From Aeromicrobium sp. (GTDB taxonomy: Bacteria > Actinomycetota > Actinomycetes > Propionibacteriales > Nocardioidaceae): a DNA stretch of 64,000 nucleotides. A program made the position numbers and the translations under genes. Positions 1 to 8,189 of the stretch are shown here, piece by piece. The notes beneath the pieces were generated by a model. It was not told the origin of the DNA. It saw only the letters and a list, made by a program, of their open reading frames with translations, and did not search any database. The first letter of the stretch is position 1, and every line of letters begins with the position of its first letter. The stretch lies in the NCBI RefSeq assembly GCF_023146395.1, contig NZ_JAGLCD010000010.1, positions 107,252 through 171,251 on the forward strand, read 5' to 3'.

Positions 1-498
1 CACGGCGACCTGCACGCGGGCAACGTCCTGGTCGACGAGGCCACCGGCGCGTTCTCGCTCGTCGACTTCGGCATCGCCGGCCGGCTCGACTCCGCCCAGC
101 GCGCCGGCCTGGTCGAGTACCTGACCGCGTGGGCCATGAACGACGCCGCCGGGCAGATCGCGGCGATGCAGTCGTTCGGAGCGATCGCCGCCGACGCCGA
201 GATCGACGCTCTGGTCGCCGAGCTCCAGGTCGAGCTCGACCTGCTGCAGGACAGGTCGCGCGGCGCGGTCACGTTCGACCAGCTCGGACTCACGCTCGGG
301 CGGCTGCTGCAGGTCCTGGCCCGCAACGGCTTCCGCATGCCGAAGGACCTCGTGCTGTTCTTCAAGAACCTGCTCTACCTGTCGGGTTTCGCCGCCAGCG
401 TGGCCCCCGACGCCGATGTGCTCGAGGTCGTCCAGGAGATCCTGCTCGACCTGCTGGCCGACCCCGCCACGAGCGTGGGCGACGCGGTCAGCGCCTGA
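1..498 (+). CDS. AarF/UbiB (ABC1) family kinase-like protein, C-terminal part
   Basis: Only the C-terminal 165 residues lie in the window; the gene enters from the left edge in frame 1. The visible part opens with HGDLHAGN, the catalytic loop of ABC1/AarF/UbiB atypical kinases, and follows with VDFGIAG, the metal-binding DFG motif. The rest is the helical C-lobe. Family members bind ATP and act in quinone or lipid metabolism, usually at the membrane; the substrate of actinobacterial members is unknown. It ends 6 bases from the stop of the convergent sigma gene. Family assignment is secure, the physiological role is not. Confidence 0.88.
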   Translation, partial: HGDLHAGNVLVDEATGAFSLVDFGIAGRLDSAQRAGLVEYLTAWAMNDAAGQIAAMQSFGAIAADAEIDALVAELQVELDLLQDRSRGAVTFDQLGLTLGRLLQVLARNGFRMPKDLVLFFKNLLYLSGFAASVAPDADVLEVVQEILLDLLADPATSVGDAVSA

Positions 499-504
499 CT
501 GCCG

Positions 505-1662
505 TCACCGTGTCGCTGCGTTGAGGCGGGCGGCCTGGCGCACCAGATGATCGCGCTCGGCCGTGCTGGTGGCCTTCGTCGCGGCCTCGGCGTAGAGCCG
601 GGCCGCGAGCGCGAGGTCGCCGTCCATCTCGTGCAGGTGCGCGGCCACGGCCGAGAAGCGGGGGAGCGAGTCGTCCAGCTCGGCGAGGGCGGCCAGCCCG
701 GCCCGGGCGCCGTCGGCCTGGGCGAGGGCGACGACCCGGTTGAGTTGCGCGACCGGGTTCTGCGTGAGGCGCACGAGCTCGTCGTACCACTCGACGACCT
801 GGACCCAGTCGGTTGCGGTGAACGCCCGGGCGTCGGCGTGGAGGGCCGCGATCGCCGCCTGCGCCTGGAACTCGCCGAGGCGGTCACGTGACAGCGCGAG
901 CTGCAGGATCGCGACCCCCTCGGTGATCGCCGCGGTGTCCCACTGGGTGCGGTCCTGCTCGGCCAAGGGGACGAGGGAACCGTCCGGCGCGGTGCGGGCG
1001 TCGCGACGCGCGTGGTGCAAGAGCATGAGCGCGAGCAGCCCCGAGATCTCCGGATGGTCGACCGCGGCGGCGAGCTGGCGGGTCATGCGGATCGCCTCGG
1101 ACGCCAGGTCGAGGTCGCCGGAATAGCCCTCGTTGAACACCAGGTACAGGGTGCGGAGCACCGTGGCGACATCTCCGGGGCGGTCGAGGCGCTGCTCGGA
1201 GACGGTGCGCTTGGCCCGGCTGATGCGCTGCGCCATCGTCGCCTCGGGCACGAGGTAGGCCTCCGCGATCTGGCGCGTCGTGAGGCCTCCCACCGCCCGC
1301 AGGGTGAGGGCGGCGGCCGACGACGGCGTGAGCGACGGGTGGGCGCAGAGGAAGTAGAGCTGCAGGGAGTCGTCGGTCGAGGCGGCAGGGCCGGGAGCGG
1401 GCCGCGCGTCGACCCGCTCCTCCCGCTCGCGACGCGAGACCTCGGACCGGGTCGCGTCGACGAGGCGGCGCCACGCCACGGTGACGAGCCAGGCCTTGGG
1501 GTCGCGGGGTGGGTCGTCCGGCCAGGTGCGCCAGGCCTCGACCAGCGCCTCCTGGACGGCGTCCTCGCCCGCCGCAAAACCGGCTCCGCGACGGACGAGG
1601 ATCGCCAGCACGTCCGGAGCGAGGCTCCGGACGACGGCAGGATCGAACGGGGTCGTCCCCAT
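505..1662 (-). CDS. ECF42-type RNA polymerase sigma factor (SigJ-like, DUF6596 C-terminal extension)
   Basis: A 385-residue sigma-70 family protein. Region 2 is near residues 15-75 (DVLAILVRRGAGFAAGEDAVQEAL, then AWLVTVAWRRLVDATR), region 4 near 115-175 (LTLRAVGGLTTRQIAEAYLVPE), and a roughly 200-residue helical, TPR-like tail follows with repeated YDELVRL and ALAQADG-type helices. That tail is the mark of the ECF42 group, which is known to be paired with a DGPF/YCII protein as here. I chose the ATG at 1662 because it overlaps the YCII stop as TGATG, giving translational coupling. A longer in-frame start at 1713 lies inside the upstream gene. There is no anti-sigma gene; in this group the C-terminal extension is thought to control activity. 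Confidence 0.9.
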   Translation of the reverse strand: MGTTPFDPAVVRSLAPDVLAILVRRGAGFAAGEDAVQEALVEAWRTWPDDPPRDPKAWLVTVAWRRLVDATRSEVSRREREERVDARPAPGPAASTDDSLQLYFLCAHPSLTPSSAAALTLRAVGGLTTRQIAEAYLVPEATMAQRISRAKRTVSEQRLDRPGDVATVLRTLYLVFNEGYSGDLDLASEAIRMTRQLAAAVDHPEISGLLALMLLHHARRDARTAPDGSLVPLAEQDRTQWDTAAITEGVAILQLALSRDRLGEFQAQAAIAALHADARAFTATDWVQVVEWYDELVRLTQNPVAQLNRVVALAQADGARAGLAALAELDDSLPRFSAVAAHLHEMDGDLALAARLYAEAATKATSTAERDHLVRQAARLNAATR

Positions 1663-2069
1663 CAGTCCTGCACGAGCGGTGGCTCGCCGTAGAGCGGTCG
1701 GACCTCGAGCCACTCGTGGAGCGGTTCACCGTTCTTGCCCGGTGCGGCGGAGAGCTCCCCGGCCAGCTCGACGGCCCGCTCCGGGGTGTCGACATCGATG
1801 ATCATGAAGCCCGCGATGAGGTCCTTGGTCTCGGCGAACGGCCCGTCGGTGACCGGCGGCCGACCTTCGCCGGCGTACTGCACCCACAGCCCCGTGGGCG
1901 CCAGCGCCTGCTCGGCGACGAGCTCGCCAGCCTCCCGGCGGCGGTCGGCGAAGTCGTTCATGTACTGGATGTGGGCCGAGATCTCCTCGGGTGTCCACTG
2001 GTCCATCATCACGTCGTTCCGCGCGGCCGGGGCTCCGCGGTAGTGCTTCAGCAGCAGGTACTTGGCCAT
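1662..2069 (-). CDS. YCII/DGPF-domain protein, partner of the ECF42 sigma factor
   Basis: A 135-residue protein beginning MAKYLLLKHYRGAP and carrying the diagnostic motif DGPFAETKDLIAGF near residues 75-90. That motif gave the DGPF/YCII family its name. Members fold as ferredoxin-like dimers with a polar cavity; the role beside ECF42 sigma factors is unproven but the pairing is strongly conserved. The gene precedes the sigma gene with a one-base TGATG overlap. A good ribosome site, AAGGAG, lies about 6 bases before the ATG. It may provide or sense a small molecule for the sigma factor's TPR-like tail; that is inference. Confidence 0.9.
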   Translation of the reverse strand: MAKYLLLKHYRGAPAARNDVMMDQWTPEEISAHIQYMNDFADRRREAGELVAEQALAPTGLWVQYAGEGRPPVTDGPFAETKDLIAGFMIIDVDTPERAVELAGELSAAPGKNGEPLHEWLEVRPLYGEPPLVQD

Positions 2070-2201
2070 GGACTTCTCCTTGCTCGCGGCGACCTCGGTG
2101 GTCGCTCTCACCCCGGGGTCGGAGCAGGGCGAGATTTCTCGACATCCTGGCGCGACGTTCCTCGGTCCGCGAGGGGAGAGCCGAATCACCCGTCCGGCCG
2201 A

Positions 2202-2253
2202 TTGCACTTGGTCGGCCATAGTGCAAGAATGCACTCCATGGTTGAAAGTGCAA
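2202..2253 (+). promoter_or_regulatory. Candidate TetR operator overlapping a leaderless promoter
   Basis: TTGCACT (2202-2208) and AGTGCAA (2220-2226) form a perfect 7-bp inverted repeat across 11 bases, and a further AGTGCAA half-site lies at 2247-2253. TTGCAC also serves as a -35 element. With 17-base spacing the -10 is AAGAAT (2225-2230), which puts transcription start at or next to the ATG at 2238. Binding by the adjacent TetR protein would block its own promoter. The repeat is seen directly; the regulator match is inferred. Confidence 0.6.
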
Positions 2254-2843
2254 GTGAGGCGCGGCGTCGACGCACGGCGCGGGCGATCTCGCAGTGCGCG
2301 CAGCGCCTCGCCCTCGAGCACGGCCTCGACGGATTCACGATGGACCAGCTCGCCGCGTGTGCGGGCGTCTCGCGCCGGACCCTGTTCAACTACGTGCCCA
2401 GCAAGATCGACGCCGTGCTCGGCGTGCCGGGCGACGACCCCGACCCGGCCCTGGCGGCGGACTTTCTCGCGGGTGGGCCGACCGGACACCTCATGACCGA
2501 CGTCATCGACCTGCTTCGCACGGTGTTCGGCGCCGATGAGCTCACCCTCTCCGAGGTGGCGCGGCTCCGGCAGCTGATCCGCAGCGACGCTCGGCTGTAC
2601 ACCGCGATGCACGAGCGCCTCGTCGGCCTCGTCGAGGTGTTCTCCGAGGTCATCGCCGAACGCGAGGGCGCGGTCGATCCGTGGACGGCCCTGCTCGTGA
2701 CCCGTCTGACCATCAATCTCATCGACCTCGCCCTGGACGAGTCGCTCGACGACGGCAGCATCGACTTCGTCGAGCACCTGGGGCGTGCCTACGCCGGAGT
2801 CGTCGAGCTGCTGCGCGACGCCCCGACCACACCCCGCACCTGA
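2238..2843 (+). CDS. TetR family transcriptional regulator
   Basis: A 201-residue regulator. The N-terminal helix-turn-helix, ISQCAQRLALEHGLDGFTMDQLA...VSRRTLFNYVPSK near residues 12-55, is typical of TetR proteins (usual signature ...TLFNYFPSK). The variable C-terminal half, residues 70-201, would be the ligand pocket. ATG 2238 fits a leaderless start behind the AAGAAT -10; ATG 2229 in the same frame adds three residues (MHS). The next gene downstream, 94 bases away on the same strand, is an MMPL exporter, so this is most likely its local drug- or lipid-responsive repressor. The inverted repeat in its promoter supports autoregulation. Confidence 0.9.
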   Translation: MVESASEARRRRTARAISQCAQRLALEHGLDGFTMDQLAACAGVSRRTLFNYVPSKIDAVLGVPGDDPDPALAADFLAGGPTGHLMTDVIDLLRTVFGADELTLSEVARLRQLIRSDARLYTAMHERLVGLVEVFSEVIAEREGAVDPWTALLVTRLTINLIDLALDESLDDGSIDFVEHLGRAYAGVVELLRDAPTTPRT

Positions 2844-2937
2844 CCCCACCCCGTCCGACCCCGACTGACCCTGCTCTGACCCGGGGGCACCGCCCTCTGT
2901 TCGTCCCATCTGCCACCACTCCCAGGAGATCCCTGAC

Positions 2938-5277
2938 ATGGCCACCCTTCTCTACCGACTCGGCAAGACCGCCTACCGGCGCTGGCCGATCTTCCTCGCC
3001 GCCTGGGTCATCGCCCTCGCGACCCTCGGCGCCGGCGCCGGACTGCTGTCCAAGCCGATGTCGAACTCGTTCTCGATCCCCGGTATCGAGTCCGTCGACA
3101 CGGCCGAGCTCCAGCAGGAGCTGTTCCCGGAGGCGGAGGCCGTCGACGCCCCGACGGCCACGATCGTCGTGGCCGCGCCCGAGGGCCAGACGCTGGCCGA
3201 CGAGCCCTACGCGGGAGCGATCAGCACCCTGACGCAGGACCTCGGCGCACTGTCCGACGTCACCGAGGGTGTCGTCGGACCCGTCGAGGCCGCGGCCGGT
3301 CTGGAGGCCCAGGTCCTGGCGGGAGTCGACCAGGCGCAGGCTGCGGCGCAGGAGGCCGGTCAGCCGTTTGATCGTGACGCGGCGCTCGCGGCGGCCGAGG
3401 CGCAGCTGGCCTCCGCGACCCCGTTGTCCGCGGACGGCCGGATCGGCACGATCTCCTTCGCGTTCGACGAGCCCACGGTGCTCGACGTGTCGCCGGAGGC
3501 GCAGGACGAGGTCCTCGACCTGATGGACACCGCACGCGACTCGGGCCTGACCGTGGAGGTCTCGGGTCCCGGCATGCAGGTCGTCGAGCAGCACGGTGCG
3601 AGCGCCGAGCTCATCGGCATCGCCGTCGCGATCATGATCCTCGCCCTGACCTTCGGATCGCTCGTGGCCGCCGGCATGCCGATCCTCACCGCCGGCGTCG
3701 GTGTCGGCATCGGCATCGCCGGCATCACCGCGATGACGGCCTTCGCGGAGGTCCCGTCCAGCACCACGGCGCTGGCGAGCATGCTCGGCCTGGCGGTCGG
3801 CATCGACTACACGCTGTTCATCCTCGCGCGGTTCCGCGGCGAGCTCGACCACACCGACGACCGCGAGGAGGCCATCGGCATCGCGGTCGGCACGGCAGGA
3901 TCGGCCGTCGTGTTCGCCGGACTGACGGTCATCATCGCGCTCGTGGCCCTCGGGGTCGTCGGCATCTCGTTCCTGACCGCGATGGGCCTCGGCGCTGCCG
4001 TCACGGTCGCGGTCGCGGTCCTGGTCGCGCTGACGCTGCTTCCTGCGATCCTCGGGCTGCTCAAGTCGAAGGCCTTCGGCGGCAGCTTCCGTCACTACCG
4101 CCCGCGCCGTGAGGCCGACCGCACGATCATCAACAACGGGGTCCGCTGGGCCCGGCTCCTGGGCCGCGCCCCCGTCGTCGCGGTCGTCGTCGTGGTCCTG
4201 GGCCTGGGCGCCCTGGCGATCCCCGCGAAGGACATGCACCTCGCGCTGCCGAGCGACAGCACGGCGTCGGAGGGGACGACCCAGCGCGAGGCCTCCGATC
4301 TCGTGACCGAGGCGTTCGGCCCGGGTCGTCTCGCGCCGATGCTCGTCGTCGTCGACGCCCGCGACCTCGGGTCGGACCAAGACCGGCAGGCGGCGTACCA
4401 GGCCGTCGCCGCGTGGGCCGGCGGACAGGACGACGTCACGAACGCGATGGTCGCCGTCAGCAACGAGAACGGCGCGATGATCCTCGTCGAGCCGGCGTCG
4501 GCCGCGGAGGACACCGCGACCGAGGACCTCCTGCAGTCGTTGCGTGACGGTGAGGCGCGGATCGAGTCCGGGACCGGCACGACCGTGGGGGTGACGGGAC
4601 TGACCGCGATCCAGACCGACGTCTCGCAGAAGCTCGCCGATGCCCTGCCGATCTACCTCGCGATCGTCATCGGGCTGGCGTTCCTGCTGCTCATGATCGT
4701 GTTCCGGTCGATCCTCGTGCCGCTGACCGCGACGTTGGGCTTCCTGCTCTCGATCATGGCGACGCTGGGCGCGACCGTGGCACTGTTCCAGGAGGGGCTG
4801 TTCGGGCTCTTCCCGGGCCAGCCGATCGTGAGCTTCATCCCGATCTTCCTGATCGGCGTGGTGTTCGGTCTGGCGATGGACTACCAGGTCTTCCTCGTCA
4901 CGCGGATCCGTGAGGCCTACGTCCACGGAGCCACGTACCGCGAGGCCGTGGTCGACGGCTTCCGCAACAGTGCTCGCGTCGTGACGGCGGCGGCCCTGAT
5001 CATGACGGCGGTGTTCGCGGGCTTCATCTTCATGGATGACCCGATCATCACCTCGATGGGCTTCGCGCTCGCGGCGGCGGTCATCTTCGACGCGTTCGTG
5101 ATCCGGATGGTGCTGATTCCGGCACTCATGTACCTGATGGGCGACAAGGCGTGGTACCTGCCGGCGTGGCTCGACCGGATCCTGCCGCGCGTCGACATCG
5201 AGGGCGAGAACCTGCACCGCCCGCACCTGACACGCACCTCGGAGGGTTCCGACGAGCGGGTCACCGCGGACGTCTGA
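2938..5277 (+). CDS. MMPL/RND-family membrane transporter
   Basis: A 779-residue exporter of the MmpL/ActII-3 branch of the RND superfamily. One transmembrane helix at residues 17-40 leads into an external domain. A bundle of five helices follows near 220-370, beginning GIAVAIMILALTFGSLVAAGMPI and containing the conserved LGLAVGIDYTLFI helix. The pattern then repeats with a second external domain and a second bundle near 560-745, with VVFGLAMDYQVFLVTRIRE. The two intramembrane Asp-Tyr pairs (GIDY, AMDY) are the proton-relay residues of the family. AGGAGA lies 7 bases before the ATG. The substrate is unknown, possibly lipids or drugs; the TetR gene upstream probably controls it. Confidence 0.92.
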   Translation: MATLLYRLGKTAYRRWPIFLAAWVIALATLGAGAGLLSKPMSNSFSIPGIESVDTAELQQELFPEAEAVDAPTATIVVAAPEGQTLADEPYAGAISTLTQDLGALSDVTEGVVGPVEAAAGLEAQVLAGVDQAQAAAQEAGQPFDRDAALAAAEAQLASATPLSADGRIGTISFAFDEPTVLDVSPEAQDEVLDLMDTARDSGLTVEVSGPGMQVVEQHGASAELIGIAVAIMILALTFGSLVAAGMPILTAGVGVGIGIAGITAMTAFAEVPSSTTALASMLGLAVGIDYTLFILARFRGELDHTDDREEAIGIAVGTAGSAVVFAGLTVIIALVALGVVGISFLTAMGLGAAVTVAVAVLVALTLLPAILGLLKSKAFGGSFRHYRPRREADRTIINNGVRWARLLGRAPVVAVVVVVLGLGALAIPAKDMHLALPSDSTASEGTTQREASDLVTEAFGPGRLAPMLVVVDARDLGSDQDRQAAYQAVAAWAGGQDDVTNAMVAVSNENGAMILVEPASAAEDTATEDLLQSLRDGEARIESGTGTTVGVTGLTAIQTDVSQKLADALPIYLAIVIGLAFLLLMIVFRSILVPLTATLGFLLSIMATLGATVALFQEGLFGLFPGQPIVSFIPIFLIGVVFGLAMDYQVFLVTRIREAYVHGATYREAVVDGFRNSARVVTAAALIMTAVFAGFIFMDDPIITSMGFALAAAVIFDAFVIRMVLIPALMYLMGDKAWYLPAWLDRILPRVDIEGENLHRPHLTRTSEGSDERVTADV

Positions 5278-5289
5278 CCGGCCAGACCA

Positions 5290-5325
5290 CCGGACCCCCG
5301 TCTTCGTCCCGAGGCGGGGGTCCGG
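5290..5325 (+). terminator. Rho-independent-type hairpin after the MMPL gene
   Basis: CCGGACCCCCG (5290-5300) pairs perfectly over 11 bp with CGGGGGTCCGG (5315-5325), with a 14-base loop. It begins 13 bases past the MMPL stop. There is no U-run, which is usual for actinobacterial terminators. Confidence 0.75.
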
Positions 5326-5379
5326 CGCGTCACGAGGTGTGGACGAGCGGGCGCTCGTCGCGGCGGCGATGCTGGAGGG

Positions 5380-5745
5380 GTGCTCATCCTCCGTCGTGAG
5401 ATCGCCGCGCACCCGGACCGTGTCTGGCAGCTGGTGACCGACCTGGAGGCGTGGCCGCGCTGGGGCCCGAGCGTGCGTCGAGCGGAGATCGACGGGCCGT
5501 TCGAGGTGGGTGCCACAGGCCGCGTCTGGCCGGTCGTCGGTCCGCCGCTGCCGTTCGTGCTGACGGCCGTGGTGCCGGGGCGACGCTGGTCGTGGAAGGT
5601 CGCCGGGATCCCGGCCACGACCCACGCCGTCGAGGCGTCGGGAGCCGGGACACGGCTGAGCATGGGCGTCCCGGTCTGGGCGCCCGCCTACGTCCCCGTG
5701 GTGACGATCGCGCTGCGCCGGATCGACCAGCTGGCCCGTGCGTGA
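5380..5745 (+). CDS. SRPBCC-fold protein (polyketide cyclase/dehydrase family)
   Basis: A 121-residue protein with the START/SRPBCC pattern: LRREIAAHPDRVWQLVTDLEAWPRWGPSV at the N-terminus (helix-loop with the conserved W-P-x-W), then GATGRVW, VVPGRRWSWK and a C-terminal helix. Such proteins bind hydrophobic ligands in a helix-grip cavity; some have been recruited as cyclases, others as stress-induced ligand carriers. The GTG start follows GGAGGG with almost no spacing, so the true start is slightly uncertain. The next gene starts 28 bases later but has its own stress-type promoter overlapping this stop codon. Confidence 0.75.
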   Translation: MLILRREIAAHPDRVWQLVTDLEAWPRWGPSVRRAEIDGPFEVGATGRVWPVVGPPLPFVLTAVVPGRRWSWKVAGIPATTHAVEASGAGTRLSMGVPVWAPAYVPVVTIALRRIDQLARA

Positions 5746-5764
5746 GCACGCGGCCGGTGGGTAC
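5740..5764 (+). promoter_or_regulatory. SigB/F-type stress promoter: GCGT-N15-GGGTAC
   Basis: GCGT (5740-5743), 15 bases, then GGGTAC (5759-5764) matches the actinobacterial SigB/SigF consensus GNNT-N14-16-GGGTAC/T. Nine bases separate GGGTAC from the ATG at 5774, so the mRNA would be nearly leaderless. Confidence 0.7.
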
Positions 5765-5773
5765 CCCGCCGGC

Positions 5774-5983
5774 ATGACTCCCCTCGACCCGAACCAGAAG
5801 GACCCGAAGGACTGGACGCCGGAGGACGCCATGGCGGTCAACGCGGTGCCCGACGACGTCCGGCTCCACGCCGACCCGTCCGAGACCGAGATCGCCCAGC
5901 GCAGCGACGGTGCCGTGGTCGACCCCGAGGCGGAGCCGGAGAACCCGGTCCCCGACGAGTCGGAGCCGGACGAGCGGGCCTAG
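5774..5983 (+). CDS. Small acidic stress-associated protein, unknown function
   Basis: A 69-residue, strongly acidic protein with no transmembrane segment. It begins MTPLDPNQKDPKDWTPEDAM and ends in a Glu/Pro-rich tail (PEAEPENPVPDESEPDE), so it is probably disordered. I do not recognise a domain. The start is fixed by the GGGTAC promoter nine bases upstream, a layout shared with three other small-protein or stress genes in the window. This suggests general-stress expression; a desiccation or osmotic role would be a guess. Its TAG stop overlaps the stop of the convergent MBL gene within the bases CTAG. Confidence 0.75.
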   Translation: MTPLDPNQKDPKDWTPEDAMAVNAVPDDVRLHADPSETEIAQRSDGAVVDPEAEPENPVPDESEPDERA

Positions 5984-6588
5984 AGGTTGGCCTTCTCGGC
6001 GCCGATCGTGGTGTCGTCACCGTGCCCGGTGTGCACCACGGTCTCGTCGGGGAGGGCGAAGAGCTTCGCTCGGATCGAGGCCTCGATCGTGGGCCGGTCG
6101 CTGAAGGAGCGCCCGGTCGCGCCAGGTCCGCCGTTGAACAGGGTGTCGCCGGTGAACACCGCACCGAGGTCCGGCGCCAACAGGCAGACAGCGCCGGGAG
6201 CGTGGCCCGGCGTGTGCAGCACCGTGAGAGCCGTGTCGGCGACCTCGATCGAGAGACCGTCGGAGAGGTCGTGGTCCCAGATGATCGCGTCGCCGTGGGT
6301 GAGCTCCCAGACCGGACGGTCGTCCGGGTGCAGGTAGATCGGGGCGCCGGTGCGCTCGCGCAGCTCGGGGGCCACACGGACGTGGTCGTCGTGCGCGTGC
6401 GTGCAGATGATCGCGGTCAGCGTGCGATCGCCGACGACGGCGAGGATGTCGTCGACCGAGTGCGGGGCGTCGATCACGAGGCACTCGGTGTCGTCGCCGA
6501 CGACCCAGACGTTGTTGTCGACCTGGTGGGTCTCGCCGTCGAGGCTGAAGGTGCCGGCCGTGACGGCGTGGTCGATGCGGGCCGCCAT
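5980..6588 (-). CDS. MBL-fold hydrolase paired with mycothiol-dependent MscR
   Basis: A 202-residue metallo-beta-lactamase-fold protein with the zinc motif THAHDDHV (near residue 64), the HTPGHAPG and FTGDTLF motifs, and a late HTGHG. The compact length and motif order match glyoxalase-II-like thioesterases. It follows mscR with a one-base TGATG overlap, so the two are translationally coupled. The same pair occurs in mycobacteria (Rv2259-Rv2260). A reasonable inference is hydrolysis of the S-formyl-mycothiol made by MscR, completing formaldehyde oxidation to formate and recycling mycothiol. The family is certain; the substrate is inferred from context. Confidence 0.85.
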   Translation of the reverse strand: MAARIDHAVTAGTFSLDGETHQVDNNVWVVGDDTECLVIDAPHSVDDILAVVGDRTLTAIICTHAHDDHVRVAPELRERTGAPIYLHPDDRPVWELTHGDAIIWDHDLSDGLSIEVADTALTVLHTPGHAPGAVCLLAPDLGAVFTGDTLFNGGPGATGRSFSDRPTIEASIRAKLFALPDETVVHTGHGDDTTIGAEKANL

Positions 6589-7688
6589 CAGAGCACCACG
6601 ACCGATCGCAGCACGTCGCCGTGGTGCATCCGTTCGAACGCGGCCTCCACGGCGTCGATCGCGATCTCCTCGGTCACGAACGCGTCGAGGTCGAGGCGTC
6701 CCTGCTGGTAGAGGTCGACGAGCATCGGGAAGTCGCGGCTCGGCAGGCAGTCGCCGTACCAGCTGGACTTGAGCGAGCCGCCGCGGCCGAACACGTCGAT
6801 GAGCGGGATCTCGGGCACGGTCATGTCGGGCGTGGGGACTCCCACGAGGACCACGGTGCCGGCGAGGTCGCGGGCGTAGAACGCCTGCTTCCACGTCTCC
6901 GGGCGCCCCACGGCCTCGATCACGACGTCGGCGCCCTCAGCGCCCGGGTACGTCTGGGCGGCGATCTCCTTGATGGCCTCGACCGGGTCGACCTGCGAGG
7001 AGTCGACGGTGTGGGTCGCGCCGAGCGTGCGGGCGGTCTCGAGCTTGGCGGCATCGATGTCGACCGCGATGATCGGGCTGGCACCGGCCAGCGCCGCACC
7101 GGCGATCGCGGCCACCCCGACGCCACCGCAGCCGATGACCGCGACGGAGCGCCCGCGGGTGGCGCCACCGGTGTTGATCGCGGCGCCGATGCCGGCCATG
7201 ACGCCACAGCCCAGCAGGCCCACGGCCGCCGGACGCGCGGACGGGTCGACCTTGGTGCACTGGCCGGCGGCCACGAGCGTCTTCTCCGCGAATGCGCCGA
7301 TGCCCAGGGCGGGGGACAGCTCCGTGCCGTCCTCGAGCGTCATCTTCTGCGTCGCGTTGAACGTGTTGAAGCAGTACTGCTGCTCCCCGCGGTTGCACGC
7401 TCGGCAGTCGCCGCACACGGCCCGCCAGTTGAGCACCACGAAGTCGCCCGGGGCGATGTCGGTGACGTCAGGTCCGACGGCCTCCACGACCCCCGCGGCC
7501 TCGTGGCCGAGCAGGAACGGGAACTCGTCGTTGATGCCGCCCTCGCGGTAGTGGAGGTCGGTGTGGCAGACACCGCATGCCTGGACCTGCACGACGGCCT
7601 CGCCCGGGCCGGGGTCGGGAACGGTGATCGTCACGAGCTCGACCGGAGCCCCCTTCGAACGGGCGATGACGGCCTTGACCTGCTGCAT
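6588..7688 (-). CDS. mscR: S-(hydroxymethyl)mycothiol dehydrogenase / S-nitrosomycothiol reductase
   Basis: A 366-residue class III-type zinc alcohol dehydrogenase. The catalytic zinc ligands are in [15 protein letters not shown] and [12 protein letters not shown]. The structural zinc lobe, with four cysteines, is [17 protein letters not shown] near residues 93-110. The NAD-binding glycine motif is [11 protein letters not shown] near 186. These features and the length match mycothiol-dependent formaldehyde dehydrogenase MscR/AdhE2, which detoxifies formaldehyde and S-nitrosomycothiol. A ribosome site GAAGGAG lies 10 bases before the ATG. The downstream MBL hydrolase is coupled by TGATG. The 138-base gap upstream is shared with a stress promoter pointing the other way. 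Confidence 0.92.
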   Translation of the reverse strand: MQQVKAVIARSKGAPVELVTITVPDPGPGEAVVQVQACGVCHTDLHYREGGINDEFPFLLGHEAAGVVEAVGPDVTDIAPGDFVVLNWRAVCGDCRACNRGEQQYCFNTFNATQKMTLEDGTELSPALGIGAFAEKTLVAAGQCTKVDPSARPAAVGLLGCGVMAGIGAAINTGGATRGRSVAVIGCGGVGVAAIAGAALAGASPIIAVDIDAAKLETARTLGATHTVDSSQVDPVEAIKEIAAQTYPGAEGADVVIEAVGRPETWKQAFYARDLAGTVVLVGVPTPDMTVPEIPLIDVFGRGGSLKSSWYGDCLPSRDFPMLVDLYQQGRLDLDAFVTEEIAIDAVEAAFERMHHGDVLRSVVVL

Positions 7689-7749
7689 GGGCGTGCACTC
7701 CTTCGTCGACTGGTCGCCAGTCTGTCAGAGCCGTGAACGGTGTCACGGT

Positions 7750-7774
7750 GCATGGTCCTGGGGGGAGCGGGTAC
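7750..7774 (+). promoter_or_regulatory. SigB/F-type stress promoter: GCAT-N15-GGGTAC
   Basis: GCAT (7750-7753), 15 bases, GGGTAC (7769-7774). Unlike most of its siblings it lies 52 bases from the start codon, leaving a leader of about 45 bases with a TGGAGGA ribosome site before the ATG at 7827. Confidence 0.7.
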
Positions 7775-7826
7775 GGCCCAGGAAGCCGGTGGGCAGTCGG
7801 TCCACCGCGTCATCCCTGGAGGAACC

Positions 7827-8189
7827 ATGCTGAGGAAGACCACCATCCTGGCGGCCGCCGGCATCGGCTACGTGCTCGGCACCCGCGCCGGCCGCGAGCG
7901 GTACGAGCAGATCGTGTCCGCGTTCGACGGCGTGCGCTCGAACCCACAGGTCCAGAAGGCCGCGGCCCAGGCCCAGGAGTACGCCGCCCAGCAGGCGCCC
8001 GTCGTCAAGGAGAAGGCCCAGGAGGCCGCCGCCAAGGCGAGTGGCACGGTCAAGGACGTGCTCTCCTCCGACGACGACGCGGCCCCCGACACCTCGGTCC
8101 CGGGTGCCCCGAGCGCCCGGACCCCCAAGCCGCACGGCGACCCGCTGCCGGGCACCCCGGAGAACCCGGTGGAGGCCGACCATGCCTGA
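7827..8189 (+). CDS. YtxH-like small stress protein with N-terminal hydrophobic segment
   Basis: A 120-residue protein. Residues 3-18 (RKTTILAAAGIGYVLG) form a short hydrophobic stretch followed by TRAGRERYEQI, the pattern of YtxH-type general-stress proteins. The middle is an amphipathic, Ala/Gln/Lys-rich helix (AAAQAQEYAAQQAPVVKEKAQEAAAKASG), and the tail is Pro/Asp-rich and probably disordered. It is the first gene of a three-gene operon; its stop overlaps the next start by 8 bases. Expression from the upstream GGGTAC promoter fits a stress role. Biochemical function is unknown. Confidence 0.8.
   Translation: MLRKTTILAAAGIGYVLGTRAGRERYEQIVSAFDGVRSNPQVQKAAAQAQEYAAQQAPVVKEKAQEAAAKASGTVKDVLSSDDDAAPDTSVPGAPSARTPKPHGDPLPGTPENPVEADHA

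Noticed and set aside
2719..5841. A 1040-codon open frame on the minus strand opposite the MMPL gene
   Set aside because: It is the antisense shadow of a GC-rich gene: Arg/Asp/His-rich, no domain, and the plus-strand MMPL protein is clear.
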